Positions 1 through 8,707 of a stretch of 64,000 bases of DNA are shown here, in pieces. How positions within the stretch are numbered: the stretch's first letter is position 1; every line of letters begins with the position of its first letter. This DNA comes from Brucella thiophenivorans. GTDB lineage: Bacteria > Pseudomonadota > Alphaproteobacteria > Rhizobiales > Rhizobiaceae. Under the pieces are notes generated by a model that worked only from the letters and a program-made list of their open reading frames with translations, had not been told where the DNA came from and did no database searches. Where the stretch lies: contig NZ_NNRJ01000019.1 in assembly GCF_002252445.1 (NCBI RefSeq), forward strand, positions 62,001 through 126,000. Reading direction: 5' to 3'. The position numbers and the translations under genes are program-made.

Positions 1-2
1 AT

Positions 3-332
3 AATTTCCTGAACTCGAGTTTTGCCGAAACCCCGACTTCGCTTGCCAAGGAAATCAGGCCGGAATTGCTAATCCACCCGGATGACGCGGCCGTTCTTGA
101 TATTGCAGACGGCGAACGTATCGAAATCGGCAATCATCGTGGCGAGCTGGTGCTTCATGCCGTTCTGCGGGCTGGTCAAAAGCGGGGCGTCGTGGTGTCG
201 GAAGGCATTTTTCCGAACTCGACTTTTGAGCGTGGTGAGGGGATCAATACGTTGATTGGTGCCGAGCCTGCTGCACCTTATGGTGGGCTGGCAGTCCATG
301 ATACGAAGATCTGGATTAAAAAGATTGCTTAA
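3..332 (+). CDS. Molybdopterin oxidoreductase, C-terminal fragment (5' end outside window)
   Basis: The reading frame is open from the first bases and ends at TAA 330-332, so only about 109 C-terminal residues are visible. They match the molydopterin dinucleotide-binding domain that closes enzymes of the DMSO reductase superfamily: an IHPDDAAVLDIADGERIEI-type stretch (nt 69-125) that builds the beta-barrel, then SEGIFPNSTF and a terminal GINTLIGAEP segment that contact the pterin. The active-site and Fe-S regions lie outside the window, so the substrate cannot be named. The stop codon runs directly into a palindromic repeat, and a bidirectional terminator at 446-481 separates it from the convergent DUF992 gene. 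Confidence 0.85.
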   Translation, partial: NFLNSSFAETPTSLAKEIRPELLIHPDDAAVLDIADGERIEIGNHRGELVLHAVLRAGQKRGVVVSEGIFPNSTFERGEGINTLIGAEPAAPYGGLAVHDTKIWIKKIA

Positions 333-446
333 AGCGCATCCCGAAAAGTGTGAAGCGGTTTTCAGATAAGATGCGCGCCAGAAATAAAGAGCGCATCCCG
401 AAAAGTGTGAAGCGGTTTTCAGATAAGATGCGCGCCAAAAATAAGA
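333..446. repeat. Tandem pair of 57-bp palindromic repeats (family B)
   Basis: Two nearly identical 57-bp units lie head to tail (333-389 and 390-446). Each contains an imperfect palindrome with arms GCGCATCCCGAAAA and TTTTCAGATAAGATGCGC around a GTGTGAAGCGG loop. Single copies of the same element occur at 26575-26618, 41057-41100 and, in the opposite orientation and more diverged, at 22506-22549. The first unit starts immediately after the TAA of the upstream gene. Confidence 0.9.
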
Positions 447-481
447 AAACCCGCGCCGAACATAAGTTTGGCGCGGGTTTT
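446..481. terminator. Bidirectional rho-independent terminator
   Basis: A 12-bp stem (AAAACCCGCGCC / GGCGCGGGTTTT) with a 12-nt loop. It sits between two convergent genes, and A/T runs on both sides allow termination in both directions. Confidence 0.9.
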
Positions 482-498
482 GAATGTATGAGGCTGGA

Positions 499-1023
499 TC
501 AGCCTGCGTAGTTCAGCTTGAGCCTGGAAAGGCCAACAGCAGCGTTGAGACCTTTCTGGCCCTGAAGCGAGATGGGCTGCAATGAGATCGTCTTCCACGA
601 TCCGCCGGTCAGGATGTTGGTGCCAGCACCAATGCCAATCGCTGCATTGGCCGATGCGCCGACATAACGGCCCTTGAGCGCGCCTTCAGGGCGAACGGTT
701 GGAGCCCACACCGCCCATGCGATAGTTCCGCCATTGATGAAGCCCACATCAACGCCAATCTTGGTGATGTCGCCAGTGTAGCGTTCAACCGGGCCGCGAC
801 CACGAACAGGGCGGAACACACAATCCACGTCCTGCTGGCTACCAATAATAACGCCGATTGCTGGCGAAATATCGCAGGTCAAAGTGCCAACTTCCGAACG
901 TGGCTGGGTGCGTCCCGAACCGGGAGCCGCCATGAAGTCAGCAGCAATAGCAGGTGCAGTCACTGCAATGCCAGACACAACGGCCATTGCGGACAGGAAG
1001 GAAGTCGAAAAACGGAGAGACAT
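499..1023 (-). CDS. Secreted DUF992 family protein
   Basis: A 174-residue exported protein of unknown function. The start at 1023 was chosen because GAGGAC precedes it and a clean signal peptide follows (hydrophobic residues about 8-24, ending APAIA|ADF); a longer frame upstream lacks such a signal. The mature part has the DUF992 pattern common in Hyphomicrobiales: a GTLTCDISP start, a GSQQDVDCVF segment with the second cysteine, a YTGDITKIGVDVG block and Gly/Ala-rich strands, suggesting a small beta-barrel or beta-sandwich with one disulfide. It appears to be a single-gene unit facing the terminator at 446-481. Family assignment is good; the molecular role is unknown. Confidence 0.8.
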   Translation of the reverse strand: MSLRFSTSFLSAMAVVSGIAVTAPAIAADFMAAPGSGRTQPRSEVGTLTCDISPAIGVIIGSQQDVDCVFRPVRGRGPVERYTGDITKIGVDVGFINGGTIAWAVWAPTVRPEGALKGRYVGASANAAIGIGAGTNILTGGSWKTISLQPISLQGQKGLNAAVGLSRLKLNYAG

Positions 1024-1192
1024 GATGTTGTCCTCTAAAAAAAACATACTGAAAGAGACGCTTATGCGACTCTCAAGGGTTGCTTGAGCAACGCCCATAC
1101 GAACCCGAATTAGGGCGTTTTAGAGAGAGTTAAAGCTTTATTAACGAAAAAATTGGGGTGTGATTAATTTGTCGCTTAAGTAATGCGATAAA

Positions 1193-1810
1193 TCACGCGC
1201 TGATAACCATCGCATCTTGCGACAGCGCTGCATCCGTGTCGCCACGGGCAAATTTCTGGAGTGCAAGCGCGTAAATTTTGTGTTCGGCTTTCAGCACACG
1301 CGCGGACAGAGTATCTTGCGTGTCACCATCGACAATAGGAACGGCAGCCTGCGCCAAAATCGGACCTTCATCCATGCCTTCCGTCACCAGATGCACGGTA
1401 CAGCCCGCAAGCTTCATACCCGCATCAAGCGCACGCTGATGCGTGTGCAGGCCGGGGAAGAGCGGCAATAGCGACGGGTGTATATTGAGGATGCGGCCTT
1501 CATAAGGTGCAATGAATTTGCCCGACAGAAGCCGCATATAGCCTGCAAGGCAGATAATATCCGGGCTCACGGCTGCAAGTGCCTCAAGGATCGCATCTTC
1601 ATGCGCATCCTTGGAAGCATAATCTTTGCGCACGAACACGTTGGTTGCGATGCCTGCAGCTTGCGCCTTGGCAAGACCGCCGACATCTGGCTTGTCGGAA
1701 AAGACCGAAACGATCTCAACGGGGAAATCAGGCGTCTGAGCAGCAGCGATCAGCGCCTCCATATTGGAGCCGCCGCCGGAGATGAAAATGACGACCCGCT
1801 TGCGGCTCAT
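1193..1810 (-). CDS. purN: Phosphoribosylglycinamide formyltransferase PurN
   Basis: 205-residue folate-dependent GAR transformylase, which moves a formyl group from 10-formyl-THF to GAR in step 3 of purine synthesis in the cytosol. Visible hallmarks: the phosphate-binding [11 protein letters not shown] loop near residues 9-19, the catalytic [12 protein letters not shown] motif with the essential Asn and His, and the [18 protein letters not shown] stretch carrying the catalytic Asp. The length is typical. The ATG at 1808-1810 overlaps the TGA of purM (ATGA), indicating translational coupling in a purM-purN operon. An upstream in-frame extension is ignored because it lies inside purM and has no family match. 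Confidence 0.96.
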   Translation of the reverse strand: MSRKRVVIFISGGGSNMEALIAAAQTPDFPVEIVSVFSDKPDVGGLAKAQAAGIATNVFVRKDYASKDAHEDAILEALAAVSPDIICLAGYMRLLSGKFIAPYEGRILNIHPSLLPLFPGLHTHQRALDAGMKLAGCTVHLVTEGMDEGPILAQAAVPIVDGDTQDTLSARVLKAEHKIYALALQKFARGDTDAALSQDAMVISA

Positions 1811-2886
1811 AGTTTGAGCGTACCCTGATAGACAACGCCTTCGCCTTCGCGCTTGATCATACGACCAAGGATGACGACATTCTCGCCTTCGGAAGCCAAG
1901 GCCGCAACCACTTCGACGACCTTGTCCGGCGTCACAACGGCGATCATGCCGATGCCGCAATTGAAGGTGCGCAGCATTTCGAGCGCCTCGACATTGCCGG
2001 TGTTGGCAAGCCAGGAGAACACGGCTGGCACGTCGATTGCGTCGAGATCGATTTCAGCCGCAAGACCTTCTGGCAGAACGCGCGGAATATTATCCGGGAA
2101 GCCGCCGCCGGTGATATGCGCAAGTGCCTTGATGCCATCAGACGCCTTAATTGCGGCCAGCAAGGGCTTCACATAAATACGGGTTGGCGTGAGCAGGGCT
2201 TCACCCAGTGTTGCACCCGGCGCAAATGGTGCATCGGATTTCCAGCCAAGGCCAGAGATTTCAACAATGCGGCGCACGAGCGAAAAGCCGTTGGAATGAA
2301 CGCCCGATGAGGAAAGGCCGAGAATGATGTCGCCTTCGGACACATCGCCACGAGGCAGCAAGCGATTGCGCTCCGCAGCACCGACGGCAAAACCGGCAAG
2401 ATCATAATCGCCATCGCGATACATGCCCGGCATTTCAGCGGTTTCACCACCGATCAGCGCGCATCCTGCCTGTAAGCAACCGTCTGCAATGCCGGAAACG
2501 ATAGCCACGCCCTGATCAGGCGATAGTTTTCCGGTTGCAAAATAGTCGAGGAAGAAAAGCGGTTCTGCGCCCTGAACGACAAGGTCGTTCACGCACATGG
2601 CGACGAGGTCAATGCCGACCGTGTCGTGTTTGTCAGCGTCGATTGCAATCTTCAGCTTGGTGCCGACGCCGTCATTAGCAGCAACCAGCACAGGATCGGT
2701 AAAGCCAGCGGCTTTCAGATCGAACAGACCGCCAAAGCCGCCAATTTCACCATCAGCACCCGGGCGGCGTGTGGAACGGACAAGCGGCTTGATTTTGTCG
2801 ACCATCAGGTTGCCCGCATCAATATCGACGCCAGCCTCCGCATAGGTCAGTCCATTTTTCTGGGCGGAGTTATTTTCAACGGTCAT
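1807..2886 (-). CDS. purM: Phosphoribosylformylglycinamidine cyclo-ligase PurM (AIR synthetase)
   Basis: 359-residue ATP-dependent cyclase making aminoimidazole ribonucleotide, step 5 of purine synthesis. The N-terminal [20 protein letters not shown] segment, the GFGGLFDL loop, the [14 protein letters not shown] nucleotide/Mg-binding motif, [13 protein letters not shown] and the C-terminal [16 protein letters not shown] all match the family. The start at 2886 follows AGGAGCAGGTC; the longer frame adds 30 residues with no family match. It is the first gene of the minus-strand purM-purN pair and is divergent from the permease at 3149, so its promoter lies in 2887-3148. Confidence 0.96.
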   Translation of the reverse strand: MTVENNSAQKNGLTYAEAGVDIDAGNLMVDKIKPLVRSTRRPGADGEIGGFGGLFDLKAAGFTDPVLVAANDGVGTKLKIAIDADKHDTVGIDLVAMCVNDLVVQGAEPLFFLDYFATGKLSPDQGVAIVSGIADGCLQAGCALIGGETAEMPGMYRDGDYDLAGFAVGAAERNRLLPRGDVSEGDIILGLSSSGVHSNGFSLVRRIVEISGLGWKSDAPFAPGATLGEALLTPTRIYVKPLLAAIKASDGIKALAHITGGGFPDNIPRVLPEGLAAEIDLDAIDVPAVFSWLANTGNVEALEMLRTFNCGIGMIAVVTPDKVVEVVAALASEGENVVILGRMIKREGEGVVYQGTLKL

Positions 2887-3148
2887 GACCTGCTCCTGAA
2901 CATGGGCGGTAATATTTAAGCGCGCAATGACATGAGATTGCTTGTCCCGCAAGGCCGCAGAGCCCGAAAAGCGCAAAACAGTACATGAATCTGCGGAAAA
3001 TCACGATCCTGTGGGTTGAAGGCCACGTTGGAACTTGTCACCCAGACACGCATTGCAATCTTTGTGAGTTAGACTAACTATTTTTGTCGCTCAATAGTAA
3101 TATGAGTATTTACCGGACAAGCTCTCAGCCTGTCTTTGCAGAGAATGG

Positions 3149-4396
3149 ATGAATATGGCCAAGAAACCAGCGCCCGTGACCGACGCCACGAGCAAAACCA
3201 TACAGCAATCGGATGCTGTGGCGCGTGATGGGGACATTCACGTCAACGTCGAAGTGGGCGGCTTTACCGGGTCCGGCGTGCGTCGTCAGGCAATGTTCTG
3301 GACCTGCGCCGTTATTATATTCATTCTGTTTCTTGTGGTTTTCAGCCCTGTTCTGCTGCCTTTCGTGGCCGGTATGGCGCTGGCTTACTTCCTCGATCCG
3401 GTTGCGGACCGGATGGAAAAGCTGGGGCTGTCGCGACTGGCGGCAACCATTCTCATCCTGCTTATATTCCTGATAATACTGGTGGTCGGACTAATGATCA
3501 TCATTCCGATTCTGGCAACGCAGCTTGTCGATTTTATCTCCAAGCTACCTGATTATATCTCGCAGCTTCAGGCGCTGATGGCGAATGAAAACTCGCAATG
3601 GCTCAAGCGCTATATCGGTATCGATAGCTCCGTTATTCAGGAAAATCTCAGCGCACTGCTCCAGCAAGGCGCCGGTTTCCTCTCAACCTTGTTGCAGTCC
3701 CTGTGGAATTCGGGGAAATCTCTGATTGATATTGCGGGTCTTTTCATCGTTACGCCGGTGGTTGCGTTCTACATGCTGCTCGACTGGGATCGCATGGTTT
3801 CGCGTATCGATTCATGGGTGCCACGCAGGCAGCTTTACACCGTGCGCGGTATTGCTCGTGATATGGATGCCGCAGTAGCCGGTTTCGTACGCGGGCAGGG
3901 TACTTTGTGCCTCATTCTGGGCACCTATTATGCCATCGGCTTAACCCTCACAGGGCTGAATTTTGGCCTGCTAATCGGCTTCTTTGCAGGTGTTATCAGC
4001 TTTATTCCCTATATAGGTTCTTTTGTCGGACTGGCACTGGCAATCGGTGTTGCACTGGTGCAATTCTGGCCGGACTGGATCATGATTGTCGCTGTTGCAG
4101 GTGTGTTTTTCCTCGGCCAGTTTGTAGAGGGAAATATCCTCCAGCCCAAGCTTGTTGGCTCGTCAGTAGGGCTTCATCCGGTCTGGTTGATGTTTGCGCT
4201 GTTCGCCTTCGGTTCTCTGTTTGGCTTCACCGGAATGCTGGTTGCAGTGCCTGCCGCGGCAGCAGTCGGGGTGCTTGTGCGCTTTGCGCTTAATCGCTAT
4301 CTCCATTCTCCGATGTACGATCCGGTTTATAAGCGCGCCAATCCCGATGAAGGGCTGTTGATCGAAGCTGGCGATAATGCAGGCAAAGAGAAATGA
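3149..4396 (+). CDS. AI-2E family (PerM-like) membrane transporter
   Basis: 415-residue polytopic inner-membrane protein. After a ~45-residue hydrophilic N-terminus come hydrophobic segments at roughly 48-68, 72-90 and 100-125, a long amphipathic middle part (about 130-185), and a C-terminal bundle with the conserved GLNFGLLIGFFAGVISFIPYIG and EGNILQPKLVGSSVGLHP signatures of the AI-2E/PerM family. Members export diverse solutes or act as cation antiporters; the substrate here cannot be told. A second ATG at 3155 is possible. It is followed 39 bp later by hdaA on the same strand. Confidence 0.88.
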   Translation: MNMAKKPAPVTDATSKTIQQSDAVARDGDIHVNVEVGGFTGSGVRRQAMFWTCAVIIFILFLVVFSPVLLPFVAGMALAYFLDPVADRMEKLGLSRLAATILILLIFLIILVVGLMIIIPILATQLVDFISKLPDYISQLQALMANENSQWLKRYIGIDSSVIQENLSALLQQGAGFLSTLLQSLWNSGKSLIDIAGLFIVTPVVAFYMLLDWDRMVSRIDSWVPRRQLYTVRGIARDMDAAVAGFVRGQGTLCLILGTYYAIGLTLTGLNFGLLIGFFAGVISFIPYIGSFVGLALAIGVALVQFWPDWIMIVAVAGVFFLGQFVEGNILQPKLVGSSVGLHPVWLMFALFAFGSLFGFTGMLVAVPAAAAVGVLVRFALNRYLHSPMYDPVYKRANPDEGLLIEAGDNAGKEK

Positions 4397-4435
4397 AATT
4401 GAATTATAACCGGGCAGGATTTTTGGGAGAAAGCG

Positions 4436-5134
4436 ATGAATGACGCCCCGCGTCAGATACCGCTCGCTCTTGAGCATCAGCCCGGCTATCACCGCGAAGA
4501 CATCATGGTCGCGGCGTCTAACCGTGCGGCGGTCGATCTGATTGATCGCTGGCCGAATTGGGTTGCGCCGGTGGTGATTCTTGCTGGGCCGACTGGTGCG
4601 GGTAAAACGCATCTGGCGGAAGTCTGGCGCGCGGCGACAGATGCATTACTGGCTGATCCCAAGGCTATCAGCGACACGATTGTGACAGGGGCTGCCGAAT
4701 ATCCGGTTCTGATCGACAATATCGGTGGAGCGCCTTTTGATGAAACAGGCCTGTTTCATCTCATCAACAGCGTGCGGCAGAATGCAGCTCTTGGGCCGGG
4801 TCCATCGCTTCTGATGACCTCGCGTTTGTTGCCTGCAAACTGGAACGTCAAGCTTCCCGATCTTGCATCGCGACTCAAGGCGGCAACGGTCGTGGAAATC
4901 GCCGAGCCGGACGATATGCTGCTTGGTGGTGTCATTCATAAACTCTTTGCTGATCGGCAGATCAGTGTCGAACTGCATGTGGTGAGCTATTTGGTGAGCC
5001 GGATCGAGCGCTCGCTTTTATCGGCAATCCAGATTGTTGATCGCCTCGATCGCGCTGCACTGGAACAAAAAACCCGCATAACCCGTACGCTCGCCGCACA
5101 GGTTATGTCAGATGCTGGTCACGGTGCGGGATGA
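4436..5134 (+). CDS. hdaA: DnaA regulatory inactivator HdaA
   Basis: 232-residue AAA+ protein related to DnaA domain III. In alphaproteobacteria HdaA works with the DNA polymerase sliding clamp to stimulate DnaA-ATP hydrolysis and prevent re-initiation. The N-terminus carries RQIPLALEH, matching the clamp-binding QLPL[DA] motif, followed by Walker A AGPTGAGKTHL (about residues 50-60), a degenerate Walker B PVLIDNIGG, sensor I LLMTSRLLPANW and sensor II region SRLKAATVVEI. It lacks a DnaA-type DNA-binding domain. The start follows GGGAGAAAGCG. Its stop overlaps the next start (ATGA). Confidence 0.9.
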   Translation: MNDAPRQIPLALEHQPGYHREDIMVAASNRAAVDLIDRWPNWVAPVVILAGPTGAGKTHLAEVWRAATDALLADPKAISDTIVTGAAEYPVLIDNIGGAPFDETGLFHLINSVRQNAALGPGPSLLMTSRLLPANWNVKLPDLASRLKAATVVEIAEPDDMLLGGVIHKLFADRQISVELHVVSYLVSRIERSLLSAIQIVDRLDRAALEQKTRITRTLAAQVMSDAGHGAG

Positions 5135-6000
5135 AAATAGCCGTCACCGGAGCTAGCGGATTTATCGGAAGCGCTGTTCTGCAACGATTGGCAGTCGAGG
5201 GGCATGAGAGCCGTGCATTATCGCGTAATGATCTTTCCGCGCCCGACTTTACCAATGTCGATATGGTAATTCATTGCGCTGCGCTTGCGCATCGCACGGG
5301 GGCAGAGCGCCCAGACACCGACGCATTTGATTCCGTCAATCATCGCTTGACAGTTGAATTGGCAGAAAAAGCCAGACAGGCTGGCGTGCGTCGCTTCATT
5401 TTTGTATCGACGATTTACACGATTGCCGACAACCCATCGCCGCTTATGCCGCTTATGCCGCTTGCGCCGCGTGACGACTATGGACGTGCCAAAGCCAAGG
5501 CAGAGACCGCGCTGCTTGCGATGCGTGGGATTGAAGTGGTGATTGCACGCCCGGTGCTTGTTTATGGACCTGATGCGAAAGCTAATCTGCGCGCTTTGAT
5601 GCGGTTGTGTGATAGTGTTCTGCCGCTGCCTTTGGGTGCTGCCAATAATCACAGAAGCTTTGTCTCATTGGAAAATGCGGCTCGCGCTTTGGTGTTTCTG
5701 GCACAAGCTCCGTCAAATCAGGTGTCTGGTCAGATTTTTCATCTCGCCGAGCCTGAACCGCGTTCAACCTGCGAACTTGTCTCGAAAGCCCGCGCTGCCC
5801 TGGGACGGCCTTCAAGGCTGTTGCCAGTTCCCGCAGCACTCATGAAAACTCTGCTTACTTTGCTTGGACGCAATACACTTTATGAGCAGCTTTTCGGTGA
5901 TATGCTCGCCGATACATCATCGCTGCTCAATATTGGTTTTCACTATCTTCCCGGTGATCCGCAGATCGCGGCTATGGCAAAATCACTTCAAAAAATTTAG
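5131..6000 (+). CDS. NAD-dependent epimerase/dehydratase family protein
   Basis: 289-residue extended short-chain dehydrogenase. The Rossmann motif GASGFIGSAVL lies at residues 7-17, the active-site pair is seen as VSTIY and DDYGRAKAKAE (Tyr-x-x-x-Lys), and the C-terminal half carries the sugar-nucleotide-type HRSFVSLENAARAL segment. It resembles UDP-glucose 4-epimerase-like proteins, but the substrate is unknown. Translation is coupled to hdaA (ATGA at 5131). A 9-bp unit CCGCTTATG is repeated nearly three times at 5440-5466, giving a Pro-Leu-Met run near the active site. The TAG stop lies at the very edge of a 105-bp repeat. Confidence 0.85.
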   Translation: MKIAVTGASGFIGSAVLQRLAVEGHESRALSRNDLSAPDFTNVDMVIHCAALAHRTGAERPDTDAFDSVNHRLTVELAEKARQAGVRRFIFVSTIYTIADNPSPLMPLMPLAPRDDYGRAKAKAETALLAMRGIEVVIARPVLVYGPDAKANLRALMRLCDSVLPLPLGAANNHRSFVSLENAARALVFLAQAPSNQVSGQIFHLAEPEPRSTCELVSKARAALGRPSRLLPVPAALMKTLLTLLGRNTLYEQLFGDMLADTSSLLNIGFHYLPGDPQIAAMAKSLQKI

Positions 6001-6102
6001 AGCGGTTCGTGTTAAAACGGAAACGTTGGAACCGCTCTATCTTTTTGCTTTGTCGCATTATCCAACGCAGAACGGCTTCGCACTTTTGCTGGAAATGCTT
6101 TA
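5998..6102 (-). repeat. 105-bp dispersed palindromic repeat (family A), copy 1
   Basis: A two-hairpin element running from TAGAGCGGTT to GGAAATGCTTTA. Read on the minus strand it begins TAAAGCATTTCC, forms a first palindrome with arms around AAAAGTGCGAAGCGGTTTT, then a second with AACCGCTCT arms. Other copies: 9327-9431, 28872-28930 (partial) and 49703-49807. This copy supplies or abuts the stop codons of both convergent neighbours (TAG 5998-6000 and, on the minus strand, TAA 6100-6102) and probably acts as a bidirectional structure between them. Confidence 0.88.
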
Positions 6103-6882
6103 ATTCTTCTGCCCAATGGCCATCGGCGGTTGAATGCGCGCTTTTTGCATGAGCGGCACTTCCGGCTTTTTCTCAATAGATCGGGTAATCATTCGCGCAC
6201 TGTCCAGCTTGTTGCGACCACCCTGCAATTGATCTTCATGCACCCAGCCAATCATATTGGTCGAAGGGACCACAACGCGATGCCATTTGCCCGTTTTGCC
6301 ATAAGAACGCATTTCGCGGCCCTTATCGACTGTGCCAATCGCTGGCGACTTGTCCCAGGCATTCTTATGAATGGTCAGCTTGGTCTTTGCATAAATAACC
6401 GAAGGCGATTGTGTTGGCGCATTGGTGCCGCGTGGTGGCATCGGCAATGACTTTGCTGATGCAGGCGGTGGCGGCGGTGGGGCTAGCATTTGCGCTGGCC
6501 TGAGGGTCTGAACGGCTGCCTGCTGCACGGACTTGGGTTGCGCAGGCGCAACGGATGCGGCAGGGCGAGGGACTGGGCCAACTGCACCTGCATAATCTCT
6601 GGATTGCGTTTTCTTCTCGATCACAGCCTTTTCGACAGGCTGTCTGGTTTCTGTCTTCGCAGGCGCAGAAAAGGTGGCTGTTGGCGTGGGGCGTTGAAAA
6701 AGGGCAGTGAGTGCCGCTTGCGGGCTTTTATGCTGTGCAGTCGCCCACAGGCTAAAGGCACCCAAACCCAATATCGCGCCGAGCGCCAATATCGGTGTGG
6801 ATGAGCCTGAACTACTCTTGCGCCCTGTTGAACGCCCAGTTGAGCGTTTTGTCGGGCGGGAGCTCCGTTTCCGAGGTGCCAT
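6100..6882 (-). CDS. Membrane-anchored SH3-domain protein
   Basis: 260 residues. The start has a strongly basic Arg/Ser/Thr-rich N-terminus (residues 1-28), one transmembrane segment (about 30-48), a long Pro/Ala/Gln-rich linker including a PPPPPP run, and a C-terminal bacterial SH3 (SH3_3) domain at about 165-225 with the GWVHEDQL closing motif. This topology suggests an inner-membrane anchor with a periplasmic SH3 domain that may bind peptidoglycan or a protein ligand. The TAA stop coincides with the TAAAGCATTTCC end of a dispersed repeat. Function unknown. Confidence 0.8.
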   Translation of the reverse strand: MAPRKRSSRPTKRSTGRSTGRKSSSGSSTPILALGAILGLGAFSLWATAQHKSPQAALTALFQRPTPTATFSAPAKTETRQPVEKAVIEKKTQSRDYAGAVGPVPRPAASVAPAQPKSVQQAAVQTLRPAQMLAPPPPPPASAKSLPMPPRGTNAPTQSPSVIYAKTKLTIHKNAWDKSPAIGTVDKGREMRSYGKTGKWHRVVVPSTNMIGWVHEDQLQGGRNKLDSARMITRSIEKKPEVPLMQKARIQPPMAIGQKN

Positions 6883-6951
6883 TTATCTGTTCCCTGTCCG
6901 AATCGCGACAGGAAGACACTAGCGGGTCTTCCTTCGCATTTGGTTACCGGA

Positions 6952-7668
6952 CTAAACGGAACGCGTGAGGCCGCCATCCACGCGAAGGTTCTGGCCTGTG
7001 ATATAGGCAGCACCTTCCGAAGCAAGAAATGCGACGGTCGCAGAAATTTCTTCGCTTGTGCCATAGCGCTGCAACGGCACACTGTCGCGACGTTCTTCTG
7101 TTGCAGGCAGGCTGTCGATCCAGCCCGGCAGAACATTGTTCATGCGGATATTGTCTGCTGCATAGGTATCGGCAAAGACCTTCGTAAAAGAGGCAAGACC
7201 CGCTCGGAAAACGGCAGAAGTCGGGAACATAGAGCTTGGTTCAAAAGCCCATGCTGATGAAATATTGATAATCGTGCCGGATTTCTGCTTTTGCATGTAC
7301 GGCACAACGAGCCGGCTTGGACGCACAACATTGAGAAAATAGGTATCAAGACCCTTGTGCCAGTCTTCATCGGTAATATCGAGAATTGGTGCACGAGGTC
7401 CATGTCCGGCGCTGTTGACCAAAGTGTCGATGCGGCCCCATTTCTCAACAGTGAGATCGACAAGCTTTTTCAGATCATCAACTGACTGGTTTGACCCCGT
7501 GACGCCAATGCCGCCGAGTTCTTTGGCCAGTGCTTCGCCTTTACCTGACGATGATAAAATAGCCACGGCAAAACCATCTTGTGCCAGACGCTTTGCGGAT
7601 GCAGCGCCCATGCCGCTGCCGCCTGCAGTTATAATTGCTACTTTTTGAGCTTCTTTTTGTACCGGCAT
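6952..7668 (-). CDS. SDR family oxidoreductase
   Basis: 238-residue classical short-chain dehydrogenase. The cofactor motif TAGGSGMGAASA (residues 14-25) is the TGxxxGxG variant. The catalytic tetrad region is altered: the Ser is visible in INISSAWAFEPSSMFPTSAVFRAGLASF, where the usual YxxxK is replaced by a FxxxR-like arrangement (FPTSAVFRAGL), so the catalytic Tyr/Lys pair is not obvious. The C-terminus has the typical FLASEGAAYITGQNLRVDGG. AAGGATTAG precedes the start. It may be a divergent or non-canonical SDR; substrate unknown. Confidence 0.85.
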   Translation of the reverse strand: MPVQKEAQKVAIITAGGSGMGAASAKRLAQDGFAVAILSSSGKGEALAKELGGIGVTGSNQSVDDLKKLVDLTVEKWGRIDTLVNSAGHGPRAPILDITDEDWHKGLDTYFLNVVRPSRLVVPYMQKQKSGTIINISSAWAFEPSSMFPTSAVFRAGLASFTKVFADTYAADNIRMNNVLPGWIDSLPATEERRDSVPLQRYGTSEEISATVAFLASEGAAYITGQNLRVDGGLTRSV

Positions 7669-7771
7669 GTTCTAATCCTTACGTGATGGTGATCACCGGA
7701 ACGTATCGCAGAAGGTTGGAATCTAAAGTCAATTTTCTTGAATTTAAGATTTCATAATACGACCCCAATAA

Positions 7772-7795
7772 AAAACGCCGCTTGCGCGGCGTTTT
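7772..7795 (-). terminator. Rho-independent terminator
   Basis: 10-bp perfect stem AAAACGCCGC / GCGGCGTTTT with a TTGC loop, 20 bp downstream of the small minus-strand gene ending at 7816. The A/T flanks would also work on the plus strand. Confidence 0.85.
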
Positions 7796-7815
7796 ATCGA
7801 AGATGGTCGAAAGAG

Positions 7816-7971
7816 TTATTCCTGTCCGGATGACTTGATACCCGAAAGAGCTTCGGCAGAAACAGGCTCGTTCCGTTTCTGACTCAATTCTTTTTGCTGA
7901 ACTGCATCTCGAAACGCTGCCCACTCATTTTCGTGGCGGCGATAAATTGCATCTGAATTCTGGATGTCCAT
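7816..7971 (-). CDS. Small hypothetical protein (51 aa)
   Basis: A 51-residue charged, soluble protein with no recognised domain (starts MDIQNSDAIYRRHENEW, ends GIKSSGQE; predicted mostly helical). The start at 7971 was chosen because the excellent GGGGAGG sequence lies 6-7 bases upstream; a 17-residue longer frame lacks one. A strong terminator follows at 7772-7795. The good ribosome-binding site and terminator support a real gene, but function is unknown. Confidence 0.65.
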   Translation of the reverse strand: MDIQNSDAIYRRHENEWAAFRDAVQQKELSQKRNEPVSAEALSGIKSSGQE

Positions 7972-8146
7972 TTCGATCCTCCCCAAATTGGGCCTCTGTT
8001 GTTCTGGCAAGCCGAATAACACGGACCTTGAAGAAACGTTGCATCACAAACCTTAAGCGTTTGAAATCTTAATCGGTTTATATGTTTTTAACTCGATTAA
8101 GTTTTCCACCATTGGTGATATTTTGTGTTTGTCTGAGACTAAAGGA

Positions 8147-8293
8147 TTAGTTCTCTTCAATTGAAACGCCACCTTCACCGATTTTCATTTCGATGCCGGA
8201 GGGCTTGGTTTCTTCCTGATAGGTATAGATCGCGAAACCTGCCACCACGACAATGAGAGCACCGATAATCAGATAAAGACCGTTGCGATTCAC
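8147..8293 (-). CDS. Small single-pass membrane protein (48 aa)
   Basis: A 48-residue protein starting at GTG 8293, preceded by AGGAG at 7-base spacing. It has a short basic N-terminus (VNRNG), one transmembrane helix (about residues 6-25, LYLIIGALIVVVAGFAIYTY) and an acidic C-terminal tail carrying KIGEGGVSIEEN. It is predicted to sit in the inner membrane with the tail outside. A longer ATG frame exists but lacks a ribosome-binding site. No function can be assigned. Confidence 0.7.
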   Translation of the reverse strand: MNRNGLYLIIGALIVVVAGFAIYTYQEETKPSGIEMKIGEGGVSIEEN

Positions 8294-8476
8294 GCTGAAA
8301 CTCCTGACATTTGTAGGTGCGGTCAAAACGCATGAGCCTGTGATTGGTTCCAACTCGCTTGCTCGCGCTTCCAAAAAAGCTGAGAAAAATCAGAGTGTGA
8401 AGAAAATTCGGAAAAACGCTTTTTATCACTTGCTTTATATCTGGCGATTATCTAGGGAAGGGCCGCTTACAAAGCA

Positions 8477-8553
<77 letters not shown>

Positions 8554-8707
8554 TTTTCTTCAAAACAATTTGCCAAGATGAGTATGTCGCAGTCAGATGC
8601 TGTGGCGTGCGTCTTTATCGCGTTGACATGATGTGACGTGTAAACTATTGCCTTGTTGAAATCATCGCCTCTGACGGGGCTAAAGAGCATAGATCAAGGT
8701 TCTTCAA

